Assembly (NCBI GenBank): GCA_027943335.1 | Contig: BSBK01001538.1 | Location: 496,001 to 560,000 of the forward strand | Source of the DNA: Chamaecyparis obtusa | Taxonomy: Eukaryota; Streptophyta; Pinopsida; Cupressales; Cupressaceae | Reading direction: 5' to 3' | DNA: 64,000 nucleotides | Shown here: positions 1 to 11,507 of the stretch, piece by piece | How the letters are laid out: each line of letters begins with the position of its first letter | Position numbering within the stretch: position 1 is the first letter of the stretch | Notes under the pieces: model-generated | What the model was told of the DNA's origin: nothing | Seen by the model: only the letters and a program-made list of their open reading frames with translations | The model's database searches: none | Made by a program: the position numbers and the translations under genes

Positions 1-1620
1 TAGAAATTGAAGCTCTGGAGATCAATTCTTAGCAAATTTTCTAATTTCAAAAGCAAAGCGAAGATATTGGACGACTTTCAGACTGAATGTCATACTTATT
101 GGAGACATTTATTTTATTTTATTTTTTTTGGCACAAATCAAAGGTTTCATTAGAATTTTCATATTTGCTGGAAGTTTTCCCTTCAAAGTTTCAAATTCTT
201 TCAGACTTGAAGGCAATTCTGAGGCAAAATTTCCTAATTTTCTTAAGGTTTTCTAATCTGATTGACATGTTCACAATTATTTTGCAAACTTGAAATAAAT
301 TCTCAATCCAAATTCAAGATTTCAATTTGCAAATTCTCATAGTTGGGGCAGATTCAACATCATTAATAACTTCAGGATGAAATTTTAACATGTTCAACAA
401 GTTCATCCTTCGTTTTTCATGTTTACAGTCCGAATTCTTGACTGAAAACTCAAATTTACGAAGGATTGGAGGAGGTAGATGTCAATACAAAGAGGAAAAT
501 ACAGTGAAGAAATTTCTCAAACCAAGATAAAGTCTGCCTTCTAATGATGAAATTGGCTAAGTGTTGACAACCTAGGTGAAGAATGCAGACAAAGAGATAA
601 AATTCACTCTCTGGAGCCAGAGAAAAGTTGGAAAATTGTGGAGTACAAAGCCATTTGAGGTTGAAATCACCAAGTATCCAGAGAAAATTCCAAGTGGGAA
701 GGAGGAAAAGGTCAAGTTCCAAAGGGAAAATTTTAAGTTTATGCATGGAAAAGAGAGTGTAATCACCAAGGAAGCAATGGTGAAAAGTGCCTGAGTATGG
801 GAAATTTCCTGAAAATCAAACCTGAAAGTGCATTTCCAAGGACAAGATGTCATCATTTCCAAAATTTGTAAGGTCATTTCCAGATTAAAGGTAAGATTGG
901 TAAAGTCATTTTAATGAGTTATTGATAATTTTCTCAATGTTGTTTTATAGGAATGAACAATCAAGGGCAAACAAAGATGAAGAAGATGCTACAACCCTAG
1001 ATTTCCAAAGATCAAGATCAAAGGAAGGAATTCAAATGGTATAAGGAAAGATGACATTCAAAGATGAGAAATTTATTTATGGCAAAATCCACAAGGTAGC
1101 ACCAAGTCCGCTCAAGGAAAATTCTAGAAGAAAGCCAAGAGATCGCCATGAGAAGTGCTAGTGAAAGGCAAGGAATAAGTTATCCAAGTGTGGGAGATTC
1201 CTTAAAACACATCAAATTCCACCCTCCAAGCATGAAAATACAAGAAATATGATGAAATCCACTCTAGCAAGGAGGAAGAAAATAGTTCTAAGTGTTGGAA
1301 ATTCCTCAAATGTCATCAAAGTTCACCACGAATAGAACTTTCAAGGGAGAAAATTTGGCTAAGTCAAGGAAATTCCTTGATCTATGATGAAGTCTGCCAA
1401 GGCTAGGAGGAAAATTGGCCAAGTGTTTGAAGAATCCTTGATTCCATACGAAGTCCACCCCAAACGATGGGGAAATTCCTTAGCTTGACATGAAGTCCGA
1501 CCATTTTCTCAAGAGAAATCCTCATTCCATGCCAAGGAAATTCAAAGAGCAAAGAAAACGATGTCTCCAACCTCAAATGTCCTCTCAACCTGATGTCGAT
1601 CTACATACATCTTTTGCTGA
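1..1620. repeat. Degenerate short-period repeat region
   Basis: There is no coding region I can support. From about 700 to 1600 a loose motif recurs (a word like AAGTGT, then GGAAATTCCT, then ATGAAGTC and CCAAG). Clear instances lie near 1184, 1289, 1360 and 1418, so spacing is irregular (roughly 60-105 bases). It resembles the decayed non-coding interior of a retroelement. The short open frames here are lysine/serine-rich and unconvincing. Confidence 0.4.
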
Positions 1621-1769
1621 CTTTGTACATGACAAAATATTATCCTTAAGTGCCTTAAGGATATCCTAACTGTCCTGTAACCAATCCCGACGTGAAGAAC
1701 CCAACCGGTTCAACCCTGCTGCTGCTGTACTTTTAAAAAAAATTAATTTATTATTTTTTTTTAATTTTT

Positions 1770-2885
1770 TTGTGTGATCTTTCAGAATTAGACAGAAGTT
1801 GCAGAATGAGGTTTTTTGTTTGGTTTTGAAATTCAGTTAGAGACTTAGAGTTGTCCAAACAATGACAAGCATGAAATTCAAATACAATAATTGAATACTG
1901 GAAAACAATTGAGTTAAGGCTTATTTCCAACTGTACCTAGTGTGTATAGCCTAAATTTATTGAAGCAACAAATCAAAGTGCTGGAAATTACAAATCTGAT
2001 TTAATTCCAGCAAACAACAAATGTTCAGATCTGCTCTTATTTTAAACAGCAGGATGCCCAAACAGTGGTAGATGACATCAAGGAATGAGCAGTTGTGTGT
2101 TGGAAAAAAGAGATCTCCAACCATAGTAGAAAAAACAACAGCAATAATTGAATGAGAAACCACAACAAAATTCACCCTGTACAAACCCAGATCTGCAATA
2201 AAATAATTCCAATTTGACTTTTGAAATGAAGTCAACCAGATGCAACAATTCGTCTAATCTTTCATAAACTCAAAGTCATTATAATCCTACAGAGTATATG
2301 TTCCCAGGAAAACTCCAAGCCCTAGCCACCATAGCAAGGATGAAAGAATGAGATCAAAATATTAAGTGTGCAAAGAATGATCTTTCCAAGAGCAAAAACG
2401 ACCCATATAGGGCTGACGTCCAACCTAATTAGGGTTGGAAAGACCTTTTTCACCCTAATTTCCTTTTTCCACTTAGGCGTCCAACTTATGAGAACTTTAT
2501 TTTTTAAGTTATAAAAATTAAAATGACTTAATAAGTCATTTAATTTTAATTTATTAAAAAGACTATAGTTGCTTGCAAGAACTTTATAAAAATTCATAAC
2601 TCCCTCTAAACAATTCGGAAACTGAATCCGTCAGAAGCTGGGGTCTCAGTGAGTCCACTTGGTGAATCCAAGTCTAAGTAAAAAAAAATTCACTTTGTCG
2701 CTAAAAAATAGGAAACCCTAAAAGGTTGCCTGTCACTGAACACAAGAATCAATCTCACTCCCCTACTGAACTGAAGAGCAATACTCTAAAGATGACCAAG
2801 CCCTGATCCCCTAATCCATACTTCGTCAGCCTACGAGGGTCCAAGAATAGGCTAACTCCCCCTAGCCTAGAGTGGGGACATCACA
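1770..2885 (-). mobile_element. Putative decayed gypsy LTR (D-type), minus strand
   Basis: The right edge reads GGGGACATCACA, the reverse complement of TGTGATGTCCCC, which resembles the TGTAATGTCCCC start of the gypsy LTRs at 23298 and 28993. Bases about 2690-2870 share blocks in the same order with the D-element LTR at about 30280-30550 (a CTAAAAAATAGG block, then a GGCTAAC/GGCCAAC block). A purine-biased stretch, as expected for a polypurine tract on the minus strand, follows at 2886-2897. The left boundary is a guess. It may be the 3' LTR of element D itself, which would make D's original footprint about 1.8-30.6 kb, but no D pol domain is found next to it. Confidence 0.35.
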
Positions 2886-3002
2886 TCCACTCACCACATG
2901 TCTATACAAATGACACCTTTCAGGGACTTGTATAGTTATGATGCGTCGGGTTTCCTGGATTTTTTATTGAGTGATTGCAGAGTGCCTAGTGTTGGGGATC
3001 TA
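2886..3002. other. Junction sequence before copia element B
   Basis: This short stretch lies between the putative LTR and the first copia-like coding trace. I see no gene, no primer binding site and no 5' LTR for the copia element, so its 5' end appears lost or replaced. Confidence 0.4.
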
Positions 3003-3023
3003 TTATAGGAAAACTAGGATATT

Positions 3024-3296
3024 ATGAGGGCCCCTCATGAGAGAACATCCATAAGGCCTAGAATTAGCAAAAGCAGTACGCTGATCAGAAGAGGGTTGAG
3101 CGAGCATTTGAGGTTGATTGTAACTTTTGCAACTATTTTGATTTATAAAGCAATCAATTGCAGGGTTATGCCAAGGAGAAGAATCAGTTTTGTAAGTCAA
3201 AACTCATTTAATGTCTTAAGGAATTTCAACTTAATTTTCTTTAAATGTCAGAATGTTGGACATACTGCAAAAAAATTGTATAACGAGTTTTGTTGA
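3024..3296 (+). pseudogene. Gag C-terminal remnant with damaged zinc knuckle (B)
   Basis: This 90-codon frame ends in a recognisable but damaged CCHC zinc knuckle: KCQNVGHTAKKL (about 3243-3278) keeps the second Cys, the Gly-His and the basic spacing. The first Cys position is occupied by Phe and the last by Leu, so it should not bind zinc. In intact copia elements this motif in the nucleocapsid part of Gag binds the RNA genome and lies directly upstream of protease, as here. The N-terminal part of the frame does not resemble Gag and may be unrelated or frameshifted sequence. Confidence 0.55.
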
Positions 3297-3383
3297 TACA
3301 TGAAGGAAACAAAAGTTTGGAGAAAGAAAGAAAAGAAGTCTCTCGTTTTTTAAACAACCTTACATGCAACAAGAAAAAATCTT

Positions 3384-3922
3384 TGGATAGTGGATAGTGG
3401 CCGTTCAAACCACATGGCAGGCGACAAAAAAAGTTTTCAACTTTTATAGAATGGAATGGTGGTCCTGTTAGATTTGGGGACAAGTCTTTAGTGCAGATTT
3501 GTGGTAAAGGTTTTTAGAGTATTAATGGTATGTTAGAAGCAAATAATGTATTGTATGTTGATGACTTAAAATACAATTTGCTAAGTGTTAGTCAAATATG
3601 TGATAATGGCTACTTCGTAAACTTTAATGCTCAAGGATGTGATATAAGAAAACTTAATTTTGGAAAATTAATTGCTAAAGGGAAACAAACTAAAAGTAAT
3701 GTTTATGATTTAAGAGAAGTAAAAGGTAGAAGTTGTTTGATAAGTCAGATTGATGAAAGTTGTCTTTGGCACAAAAGACTAGGACATGTAAATTTTGATA
3801 ATCTTGTGAAAATCAGTTCTTCGAATTCAGTAAGACATATGCCCAAGATTGTAAAACCTAAAAATATTATTTGCAAAGAATGTCAACAAAGAAAACAAGC
3901 TAGAATAAGTTTTAACTTTTAA
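3384..3922 (+). pseudogene. Copia protease remnant and GAG-pre-integrase domain (B)
   Basis: At 3384-3430 one frame reads WIVDSGRSNHMAGD, matching the aspartic-protease active-site region of copia polyproteins (Asp-Ser-Gly at 3393-3401, followed by the usual S-x-H-M). The frame then shifts. From 3530 the continuation reads VLYVDDLKYNLLSVSQICDN, the C-terminal end of copia protease, and LWHKRLGHVNFDNL (about 3767-3808), the hallmark of the GAG-pre-integrase domain. That domain carries the His and Cys residues (H-x-RLGH ... CKECQQRKQ) of the integrase zinc-binding N-terminus. Another frameshift near 3920 separates it from the integrase core. In life it would process the polyprotein and help integrase fold. 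Confidence 0.85.
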
Positions 3923-4834
3923 GTCAAAAGAATATTCAAGTTTACAACCTCTTGATTTGATCCATACTGATCTTTGTGGACCAACTACAACTAAAGGTTT
4001 GAAAACTGAAAGATATTTTATGTTGCTTGTAGACAATTATTCTAGAATGACATGGGTGACATTCTTGAAGGAAAAGTCAGAAGCATTTGAAAGGTTTAAG
4101 ATTTTTAGGGCAATGGTTGAAAAAGAAAGAGATTTTCAGATTAAGTGTCTTAGACCTGACAGAGGTGGAGACTTCCTTTCTAACGAATTTGTTCCTTATT
4201 GTGAAGAACATGGAATAAAAAGGCAAGATTCTGCAGCCAGAACACCTCAACAAAATGTAGTTGAAAGAGGAAACAGAATAGTCAAGGAAATGGCAAGAAC
4301 TCTACTCAATGAAGCAAAAGTTTCTAATAGGTTTTGGGTGGAAGCAGTACATAAAACAGTCTACGTCCTCAACAGAGTTCAGTTAAGGCCAAACAGTAGG
4401 AAAACTCCATATGAGTTATGGTATGGTAAGCCTACTTTAGTCAAGTATTTTAAAGTTTTTGGAAGTGATTTATTAAAAGAGAAGAGGAAGGATTGAGTAG
4501 TTTTGATTTTAGATGTGATGAAGGTTTGTTTCTTGGTTATTCAACTCACAGTAAAGCTTATAAATGTTATAACAATAGATTGAAAAGAGTGGTTGAATGT
4601 GTTAATGTAAAAATTGATGAAGATCCATACGACAACTCTGAAGATTCTATTGTTAAAATAGATAATGTGATTGAAAGTAACTCTACTCCTTCAAATGACT
4701 CTAATGAAAATATACTTCTATTGATGATGATGAAACAAGTTCAGAGAATGCTAGTGAAATATCTTTTGAAAATATTGGTGAAAAAAATCCTTAGAAATTT
4801 GTTAAAAGAAATCATCCTAAACAACAAATTATAG
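3921..4834 (+). pseudogene. Copia integrase core and C-terminal region (B)
   Basis: The retroviral-type integrase core (rve) inserts the cDNA copy into the genome. The first catalytic Asp is in IHTDLCGPTT (about 3960), the second in CLRPDRGGDF (about 4150) and the Glu in PQQNVVERGNR (about 4250), so the DDE triad is present. Two neighbouring positions differ from the usual plant copia pattern (LRSDxGGEF and QNGVVERxNR). The tail PYELWYGKPT is typical. Near 4470-4500 sequence is missing and the frame changes. The next frame (4493-4834) resumes with DEGLFLGYSTHSKAYKCYN, which follows the core in copia elements. A low-complexity acidic linker follows, then a gap before RT. Confidence 0.9.
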
Positions 4835-4917
4835 GAAATAAAGATGATGGGATTCAAACAAGGAAAAAGGTTGTTAAAACTTATAATGAAGAAGCCTATC
4901 TTTCTTTACTTTCTAAA

Positions 4918-6378
4918 ATGGAACCTAAAACATACAAAGAAGCTAGTACAAAAGTCAATTGGACTAATGCAATGAAAGAAGAATTAACTCAGATTGAGAA
5001 AAATAATACTTGGGAGTTCGTTCCTCAACCATCAGACAAAAATGTTATTGGTGCTAAGTGGGAGTTTAGGAATAAACTGAATGAAAACGGCAAAATTGTC
5101 AGAAACAAAGCTAGATTGGTATGTAAAGGTTATGCACAAATTGAAGGAATTGATTTCGAAGAAACATTTGCTCTTGTAGCCAGATTAGAAGAAATTCATA
5201 TGTTTTTGGCATTCTCAGTATGTAAAAACTTTAAAGTTTGGCAGATGGATGTGAAATCAACTTTTCTGAGGATTATGTTTGCAGACTCAAAAAAGGCCTT
5301 GTATGGTCTTAAACAGGCACCTAGGGCTTGGTATTCCAAGCTCGATCAACATCTTTTACAACAAGGTTTTCACAGAGGTAATGTTGGGAGTAATTTATAT
5401 TTCAAATCTATCGAAGATCAAGTATTTGTTGTGGTTGTTTATGTTGATATTATTTTTGGTGGGAATGATGAAGTTTGTAAGGATTTTGCTAATCAAATGC
5501 AAATAGCATTCAAAATGTCTATGATAGGGAAATTATCATATTTTCTTAGATTCCAAGTTTCTCAGTTGGATGCAGGCATATTTTTGTCACAAACTAAATA
5601 CATCAAGGAAATGCTCAAAATGTTTTAGATGGAGAATTGTAAACTGGTTAGTACACCAATGATTAATGGATGTAAACTAAGAATGATGATTCCCCTACCA
5701 CAGATCAAACAGAATGCAGGTCTATGATAGGTAGTTTGTTATATTTAACAGCTTTTAGACCTAACATAATGCAAGCAGTTTGTATGGTTGCACGTTTTCA
5801 ATCTGCACCAAAAGTTTCTTATCTTAATGTCATGAAACAAATCTTCAAGTATTTACAGGGTACTATTGATTATGGGTCATGGTATCCATGAAATGATAAG
5901 TTTACTCTTGCAGCTTTTACACATGCAGATTGGGTAGGTTGTGTGGATGATAGAAGAAGCACTAGTGGCGGTGTTTTCCTTTTGGGAGATAGATTTGTTG
6001 CATGGCTAAGCAAGAAACAAGATTCCGTTACTTTATCAACTGCTAAGGCTGAATATGTTGCAGCAGCTTCCTGCTGTACAAAGGTTTTATGGATGAGACA
6101 AACACTTAAAGATTTGAAGATGATATTTGATAAACCTACTTCTATCTTTTGTGATAATTCTAGTGCGATAAGTATTTCAAACAATCCTGTTCTTCATTTT
6201 CGTACTAATCATATCTCAATCAAATATCATTGTTTGAAAGAAAGGGTTGCAGATGGTGAGATTCAACTTGAATTTGTCTACACGGAATCAGCTGGCAGAT
6301 ACTTTCACTAAACCCCTTCCAAAAGATACATTTGAATTGCTGCGGCAACGACTTGGGGTTGTGGCTCTGCCACACTAA
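4918..6378 (+). pseudogene. Copia reverse transcriptase and RNase H (B), inactivated
   Basis: The RT_2 domain begins [10 protein letters not shown] and continues through [24 protein letters not shown] and [10 protein letters not shown]. The usual block after that (about 25-30 residues ending in a PPGF-type motif) is deleted. The frame resumes at [15 protein letters not shown]. The catalytic box reads VYVDIIFG instead of YVDD, so the second Asp is replaced by Ile and the enzyme cannot polymerise. RNase H follows after a frameshift near 5630-5940: DDRRSTSGGVFLLG, LSTAKAEYVAAA and CDNSSAI. A shift near 6290 leads to the typical copia C-terminus ADTFTKPLPKD (about 6296-6330), ending at a stop near 6378. 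Stops and shifts throughout show long-standing decay. Confidence 0.92.
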
Positions 6379-6402
6379 TTTCTTGATTTTGGCTTGTTCT
6401 TA

Positions 6403-6703
6403 GGGGGAGTTACTTTTTGTTTTCATGTGTTATATCCCATCCCTTTGTCATTGATGTCAAAGGGGGAGATAAATGATACTGGCTGATATGGTTCACAGAT
6501 TTGCTTGGGTTGACATTATGATTATTATATGCTACCAAGTTGGTTGATATGATTCAACTTTTGTCTCTTCATTTCATTTCTCATCATGTTGATACAGCTT
6601 CATGTTGGTTTCAGATTGTGTTGCTACTGCTTGACAGGATCTACTTCTTGGCTTCAGATTTGCAGGTGTGTGGATATTTGACATCAATAACAAAGGGGGA
6701 GAT
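6403..6703 (+). promoter_or_regulatory. Cluster of polypurine tracts before 3' LTR (B)
   Basis: Three purine-rich words follow the pol stop: AGGGGGAG near 6402, CAAAGGGGGAGATAA near 6457 and CAAAGGGGGAGATT at 6691-6704. The last directly abuts the LTR start TGTTAG and is the functional primer site for plus-strand synthesis. The first repeats look like duplicated tracts. The word TTGTCATTGATGTCAAA precedes the second tract and recurs just inside the LTR at about 6724. Multiplied polypurine tracts are described for Sirevirus copia elements. Confidence 0.7.
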
Positions 6704-8370
6704 TGTTAGCCCCACTTGCCAGACTTGTCATTGATGTCAAAAGGATATTTGCAGACATCTATACTCTCAGGAATTTTGTTGTTAGTAAGAAGAACAATTG
6801 TCAAACATAATACATAGTATGGATGATACTATTTTATCTGATCTTTTTTATACATGTGTGTGCTTGAAAACATCTGTTGGATCATTATTTCCTGGCAGCA
6901 TAGAACCAGTCTACACAGCATACCTGGACATAACAGAGATAAAATGTTTTAAAAACAGCAACTCAAGATATCATTCATACTAAGCGTTGAACATGATAAA
7001 ATACTAAGATTACAGTATCATCCTTTCCCAATGATTGAACCGCATGTATTTGATAAAACTCTGTTCTGAAAATAACAATGGTCGAAAATATGAGTCTTCA
7101 GCAGTAATATTTATGTTTGAATTCATCATAATATGTTTCTGGAGTTTAATAACGTGTTTGGTGACATACTTGGGTTCGAAAGTGGTAAGTAAAGCATGTA
7201 TTCATGTGATTTCAAAATCACAGCACTATTGTTTTTATATCAGAGGTTTGTAATTATACAAGGCACGATATCTTCTACACAATGAATAGCATGAGTCAGG
7301 TTTAACACATGTCAAACCATAATTACAAGAAGATGGAAGTTCTGTCATTTGTAGTGGCTTGGTAAGACAGAGTCGATTGGAAAGGCGAGTTTCAAGGACT
7401 TGGATGCCATTGATAGATGATTTTATAAGAGAAGCCTTTTTGTCCATTCTAAACCATGAGGAAGGTGGACAATTGGTTGGTTGTAACTGGGCGATGAGTT
7501 ATGAGTTAATCAGAAACGGTGTTGGCACATTAACATCGCTGCTGTATATCAGATATTGAAAGAACTAATACATCTTTGCCACGAGTCTTTGGATGGTTTT
7601 TAGTTTTGTAGTTTAAAAAACTACATATGTTAGTTGATGTAGTTACAACTAAATCCTAACTATCCACCCAATCGTTAGTAATACAAAAGCAACATGGTGG
7701 ACAGAGAAAAGAGGGACGATGTGGCAGAAAAGACAAAAAGCAGAAAGTTTCCAAAAGACTTATTTTTGAATTAGGATCGCTCTGAAAAAGAAAGGAATGT
7801 TCGGTTGATGCTGCAATAGCTAAGATCAAGTTTTCTAAAGATCTGGATTGTACAGCAGTACAATATCTCTGCAAATTTGGATCAACCAATAGTGACTTGA
7901 GTGAAGAGGTTTTGAACGATAATCATTACTTGGAAGCATTGGTAATTGAAATTCGGTCATCATGTTTGTGTAATACTGTCATGAGGAGGAAAGGTAATTT
8001 ATCAGGTACACTTGCAGATATATTCTTTCTGATCATATACAGATAGCAGAAGATTTGTATTTATCTTTCAGATTGGTATCATCTTGCAGAAATTATATTC
8101 TTATTATGTCCGGTTAAATTCAGTTCACAAAGGGGTTATTAGCATTGATGACACTTTGCTTGCAGTGAAACAATCAGAATTATCTTGATAAGTAGGAGAT
8201 ATTTTCCACAGAAAGTCAAATTATGATATTGCTATCAAGATTCAACTGTGTAGTTTTTTGAGTCAAACTTATTGACCCATGTTTCATGAGTAGTGGTTCA
8301 CACGAACCCATCTCTCATGAGAATGAATGGAACACTTAGCACTCATTGGATCTAGGTGATGCTCACAGAG

Positions 8371-8446
8371 GTGAAGCATCGGGACTTCCCGGGAGGTCAC
8401 CCATCCCAATACTACTACAGCTCAAGCGCGCTTAACTACGGAGTTT
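8371..8446 (-). pseudogene. 5S rRNA-like segment, copy 1
   Basis: Read on the minus strand, this matches roughly positions 35-119 of plant 5S rRNA as I know it. It includes the A box region (AGTTAAGCGCGC), an intermediate element region, and an intact C box GGATGGGTGACC followed by TCCCGGGAAGTCC. The first third of 5S rRNA is not recognisable, so it is not a complete rRNA gene. The preserved region is exactly the RNA polymerase III internal control region. Confidence 0.75.
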
Positions 8447-8734
8447 CCTCCATGGTTAAACCCACTCTGCTTGCAACCCCATTTGCAAAACCTTCACCAA
8501 GTGTTGTGCCTTATGAACCATTCATTAGAAAGCCCCTTAAGCTCATCATTGATAAGTAGGAGATATTTTCCACAGCAAGCAAATTATGATATTGCTATCA
8601 AGGTTCAACTATATAGTTTTTTGAGTCAAACTCATTGACCCATGTTTCATGAGTAGTGGTTCACACGAACCCATCTCTCATTAGAGTAAATGGAACACTT
8701 AGCACTCATTGGATCTATGTGATGCTCATAGAGG

Positions 8735-8810
8735 TGAAGCACCGGGACTTCTTGGGAGGTCACCCATCTGAGTACTACTCCATCTCGAGTGCGCTTAACT
8801 ATAGAGTTTC
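8735..8810 (-). pseudogene. 5S rRNA-like segment, copy 2
   Basis: This is the second copy of the 5S-derived core, exactly 364 bases after the first. The C box carries a change next to GATGGGTGACC, and the middle region differs from copy 1 at several sites, so the duplication is not recent. The A box region (AGTTAAGCGC) remains. Confidence 0.7.
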
Positions 8811-9468
8811 CTCCATGGTTAGACCCACTCTGCTTGCAACCCCATTTGCAAAACCTTCACCAAGTGTTGAGCCTTATGAACCATTCATTAGAAAGCCCCT
8901 TAAGCTCATCAATTGATAAGTAGGAGATATTTTCCACAGAAGTCAAATTATGATATTGCTATTAGGATTCAACTATGTAGTTTTTTTAGTCAAACTCATT
9001 GACCCATGTTTCATGAGTAGTGTTTCACACAAACCCATCTCTCATGGTTATATCAAAGTCTCAATTCATTCACTTTTGTAAAAAAATCACAGAGTTGTAA
9101 TTATTTGTAGTTCATGTAAATTGTGGGTTGGTGCGAAGTCATTGGTGAGTTGATGCTCACATAAGGGGGCATTGGGTGATACCTTGGGTTGGTGCCCTAA
9201 ACATTGTAATTGAAATTAATTGCGAGGCTGCATTAGGATAGTAGATCCTAGCAGTGTTTCTCACCGTGGTTTTCTCTCATTGGGTTTCCATGTAAAAATT
9301 GGTGTACTATGGTGTTGTTGCTTTTCTCTACATTTCAGTTGTTGCACCTTTTACATTCTTCAGTTTGCAGATTAATTTGTTAAAGTTAAAATTTCAAAAG
9401 AAAAAAATAAGTGATTGTGTACTACTGATTCACCTCCCCCCCTCTCAGTAGTACATTAGTGTTCAACA

Positions 9469-9865
9469 TAGATATGGACTCCATCCTACATGCTAAAACC
9501 ACCATAGACCAACCATCAATAAGAGCCTTAGGTACAACCTTCTTACCATCCACCATGAACTCTAACTCCATCCTCTTGAAATCTTGTATGTACTTGAAAA
9601 GTGACTATAACCATTGGATGCCCAAAATCGTATCAATCTTGCCAAGACCTACAACATAGAAATCATTGGTCAAGGTGTAGTCTCCCATTTGTATGCTAAA
9701 TTGTGGGACTTTCCTGGTGCACTATATAGTGAAAACATCTGCAATTGTCACATTGAAATTGGAGAAGTCCTTCGCCTGTAACCCATGCCTAGCAACTAAT
9801 GCTTCCTCTATAAAATTGTGCGTAGCACCACTGTCCACAAGGCAAGTCACATGTCGTCCTTAATC
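9469..9865 (-). pseudogene. Gypsy protease fragment (element D)
   Basis: On the minus strand one frame reads CLVDSGATHNFIEEALV (active-site Asp-Ser-Gly of a retropepsin), then a VPQFSIQMGDYTLTNDFYVV stretch and GLGKIDTILGIQWL. This is the protease of Ty3/gypsy chromovirus-type polyproteins and is close in layout to the protease of element E ([13 protein letters not shown] ... [11 protein letters not shown]). At least two in-frame stops interrupt it. The protein is cut at 9469, where copia element B begins, so RT, RNase H and integrase of D are not next to it. The intact enzyme would cleave Gag-Pol. Confidence 0.8.
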
Positions 9866-10300
9866 ACTCCTTTTAGCCAAAAGGGATGGTATCTAGGATC
9901 TCCTAAAAGGGTGGCAATAGTGTTGATGTCTGTTTTGTACCACTACATAACATATAGCAATTGAATACTTGATATACCATACCAAACACTCAACCCTCTC
10001 TTGAAAAGTATATACTCATGAAGAATATGAGAATACTCCAAGGTTCCTTACACCTGTGGATACTAACTCAGTTATATTAATGTGATTTGTTGGTAATCAT
10101 GTAGGCGGGCTTATGTTGTTCACTTGAGGATGTCAAACTCTCGCTATGATGATGATCTTAGCTTTGCAATGTATACTCAATTTTATATCACTTCCAACTT
10201 TGCTCTTCAAACTCCAACTACTAAACTACTCACTGCTTTACTACTACTCCTATAGAATGGAAAGATTAGCAAATGGACGGGGATCGACCTAATGAAAGCT

Positions 10301-10314
10301 TGCCAACGGCGCCA
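10301..10314 (-). promoter_or_regulatory. Primer-binding-site-like sequence (TGGCGCC type)
   Basis: The minus strand reads TGGCGCCGTTGGCA, which matches the common plant gypsy primer binding site TGGCGCCGTTGCC at its first eleven bases. If real, a minus-strand LTR would lie to the right, ending near 10316. I see no protein domains downstream of it on the minus strand. Confidence 0.4.
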
Positions 10315-11507
10315 CCTCCATGGGTGCAATGATTCAAAGGGATACTCTTAGAATTTTCACACTAACACCTATCTTCCAACCCAACTTTAAGTACGAGCGG
10401 AAAGATGAAATGCAAGTAGAACTTGGGAGCGATTGGACTAGATTACGACAAAAGGCTTCCTAACAAGCAGCTAGGATGCTAGTGGCCTAATATATAGATC
10501 CCTATCAAACATTCACTAACATCACCATACAACTAGCCATCTACTTCTACTCTAACAACATGAAATGAAATCCTATTTTAATTTGAGAGATGGGAAGAAA
10601 CATGCAATGCACCAAAATGATCATGTATATCCACCATGCAAACCACAACAATGAATAGAGAACAATTTTGATAGTATTTTGGCAACAATTCTCCAACATA
10701 ACTCTCCTTTACAAATGAGAGCAAATGGCCTTATATAGAGGCTTCAAATACAATGAGTGGCCAAGATTAAGAGGCAAAAAACTTTAAATCAAGGGCCAAG
10801 ATTAAGAGGCAAAAGCCTTGATTAGGGTTTCCATAACCACCCACTACAAATATTTAATATCCACCCAATTACAATTAAGCACCACCATGTGGGCCAATAG
10901 GAAAATTACATTGTCATTATGGGCCAATAAGAAAATTCAAATCCTTAACAACCGGATAAGGATCAACGACATGTGGATTAATGAGAAGAGGGCACATGTA
11001 GATGAAGCCACCTCATCACCTTGGGAAATGTGCTGCTTATCCTCATCCTCCTTTCAGATTCAATGAACCTGGACATAATCTCATCAAATCGTTACAATGT
11101 GACACTTGGCATGCTTTTATTGAATGAGGATATGGTTGCCACCTCAGCAAACCCATCTTTCAAACTTGATAAATATCCTCTAATTGTTGAGGAGAGATCA
11201 TTTGTTAATCCTTCAATTGTGATGGCTCATCTTCAACTGTTCCATCTCTCATGCTCTTTGAATAGTTGTTGTCTTGAATCTTGCCTTGCGATAATTGGGT
11301 TCTTCCTTCCGCTTCTTAATTACGAACCAAATCTTGTCCTTGACTTCGTAGCATCTCCTCTTCAACATTTTGGGTCCATATACCTCATTATTAGTAGTCT
11401 TGAGGGTCCAAACAAGGCCAAACTTAAGCCTGTCATAAAAAAAACCAGGCCTTCAAATAGTGCATTGCAAGATGAGATGACAAAATTTGGTGCACAAAAA
11501 GAGGCCC

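Larger units (their letters stand above)
8186..9045 (-). repeat. Tandem 364-bp repeat with 5S rRNA core (Cassandra-like?)
   Basis: Two full units (starting at 8186 and 8550, exact spacing 364) and the first third of another (starting 8914) lie head to tail. Each begins TGATAAGTAGGAG, and the full units end CTCATCA, so unit ends are TGAT...ATCA like a small LTR. On the minus strand each full unit contains the 5S rRNA internal promoter region. 5S sequence inside LTRs is the hallmark of the plant miniature retrotransposon Cassandra. However, I see no primer binding site or internal domain between units, so this may be tandem LTR copies or a 5S-derived satellite. Confidence 0.65.
3003..9468 (+). 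mobile_element. Ty1/copia retrotransposon B, 5'-truncated and decayed
   Basis: Domains run in copia order on the plus strand: Gag zinc-knuckle remnant, protease remnant, GAG-pre-integrase, integrase, reverse transcriptase, RNase H, then a cluster of GGGGGAGA polypurine motifs and a 3' LTR. Integrase before RT identifies Ty1/copia rather than Ty3/gypsy. Several frameshifts, an RT deletion and a lost catalytic Asp make it dead. There is no 5' LTR or primer binding site, and most of gag is gone. The right end at 9468 abuts the minus-strand protease of gypsy element D, so B probably inserted into D. The repeated polypurine motifs and the C-rich LTR tail resemble Sirevirus-type copia elements, but I cannot assign the lineage firmly. 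Confidence 0.85.
6704..9468 (+). mobile_element. 3' LTR of copia element B
   Basis: The LTR starts TGTTAG right after the polypurine tract and ends TTCAACA at 9468, giving the inverted ends TGTT...AACA. The last 400 bases look like R-U5 of a copia LTR: a CACCGTGGTTTTCTC block at about 9268, then a C-rich CACCTCCCCCCCTCTCAGTAG block at about 9431. At 2.77 kb it is long, partly because about 860 bases (8186-9045) are a tandem 5S-containing repeat. There is no second LTR in the window for comparison. Confidence 0.7.

Noticed and set aside
2990..3010. 5' LTR or primer binding site of copia element B
   Set aside because: No TGGTATCAGAGC-like site and no copy of the 3' LTR sequence is visible upstream of 3003.
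8371..8446. Functional 5S rRNA gene
   Set aside because: The first third of 5S rRNA is not recognisable and other positions differ, so it is a derived fragment.
8356..8916. Two similar open frames (67 and 86 codons) suggesting a duplicated gene
   Set aside because: They lie in the tandem 5S-containing repeat and run antisense to the 5S core; similarity comes from the 364-base duplication.
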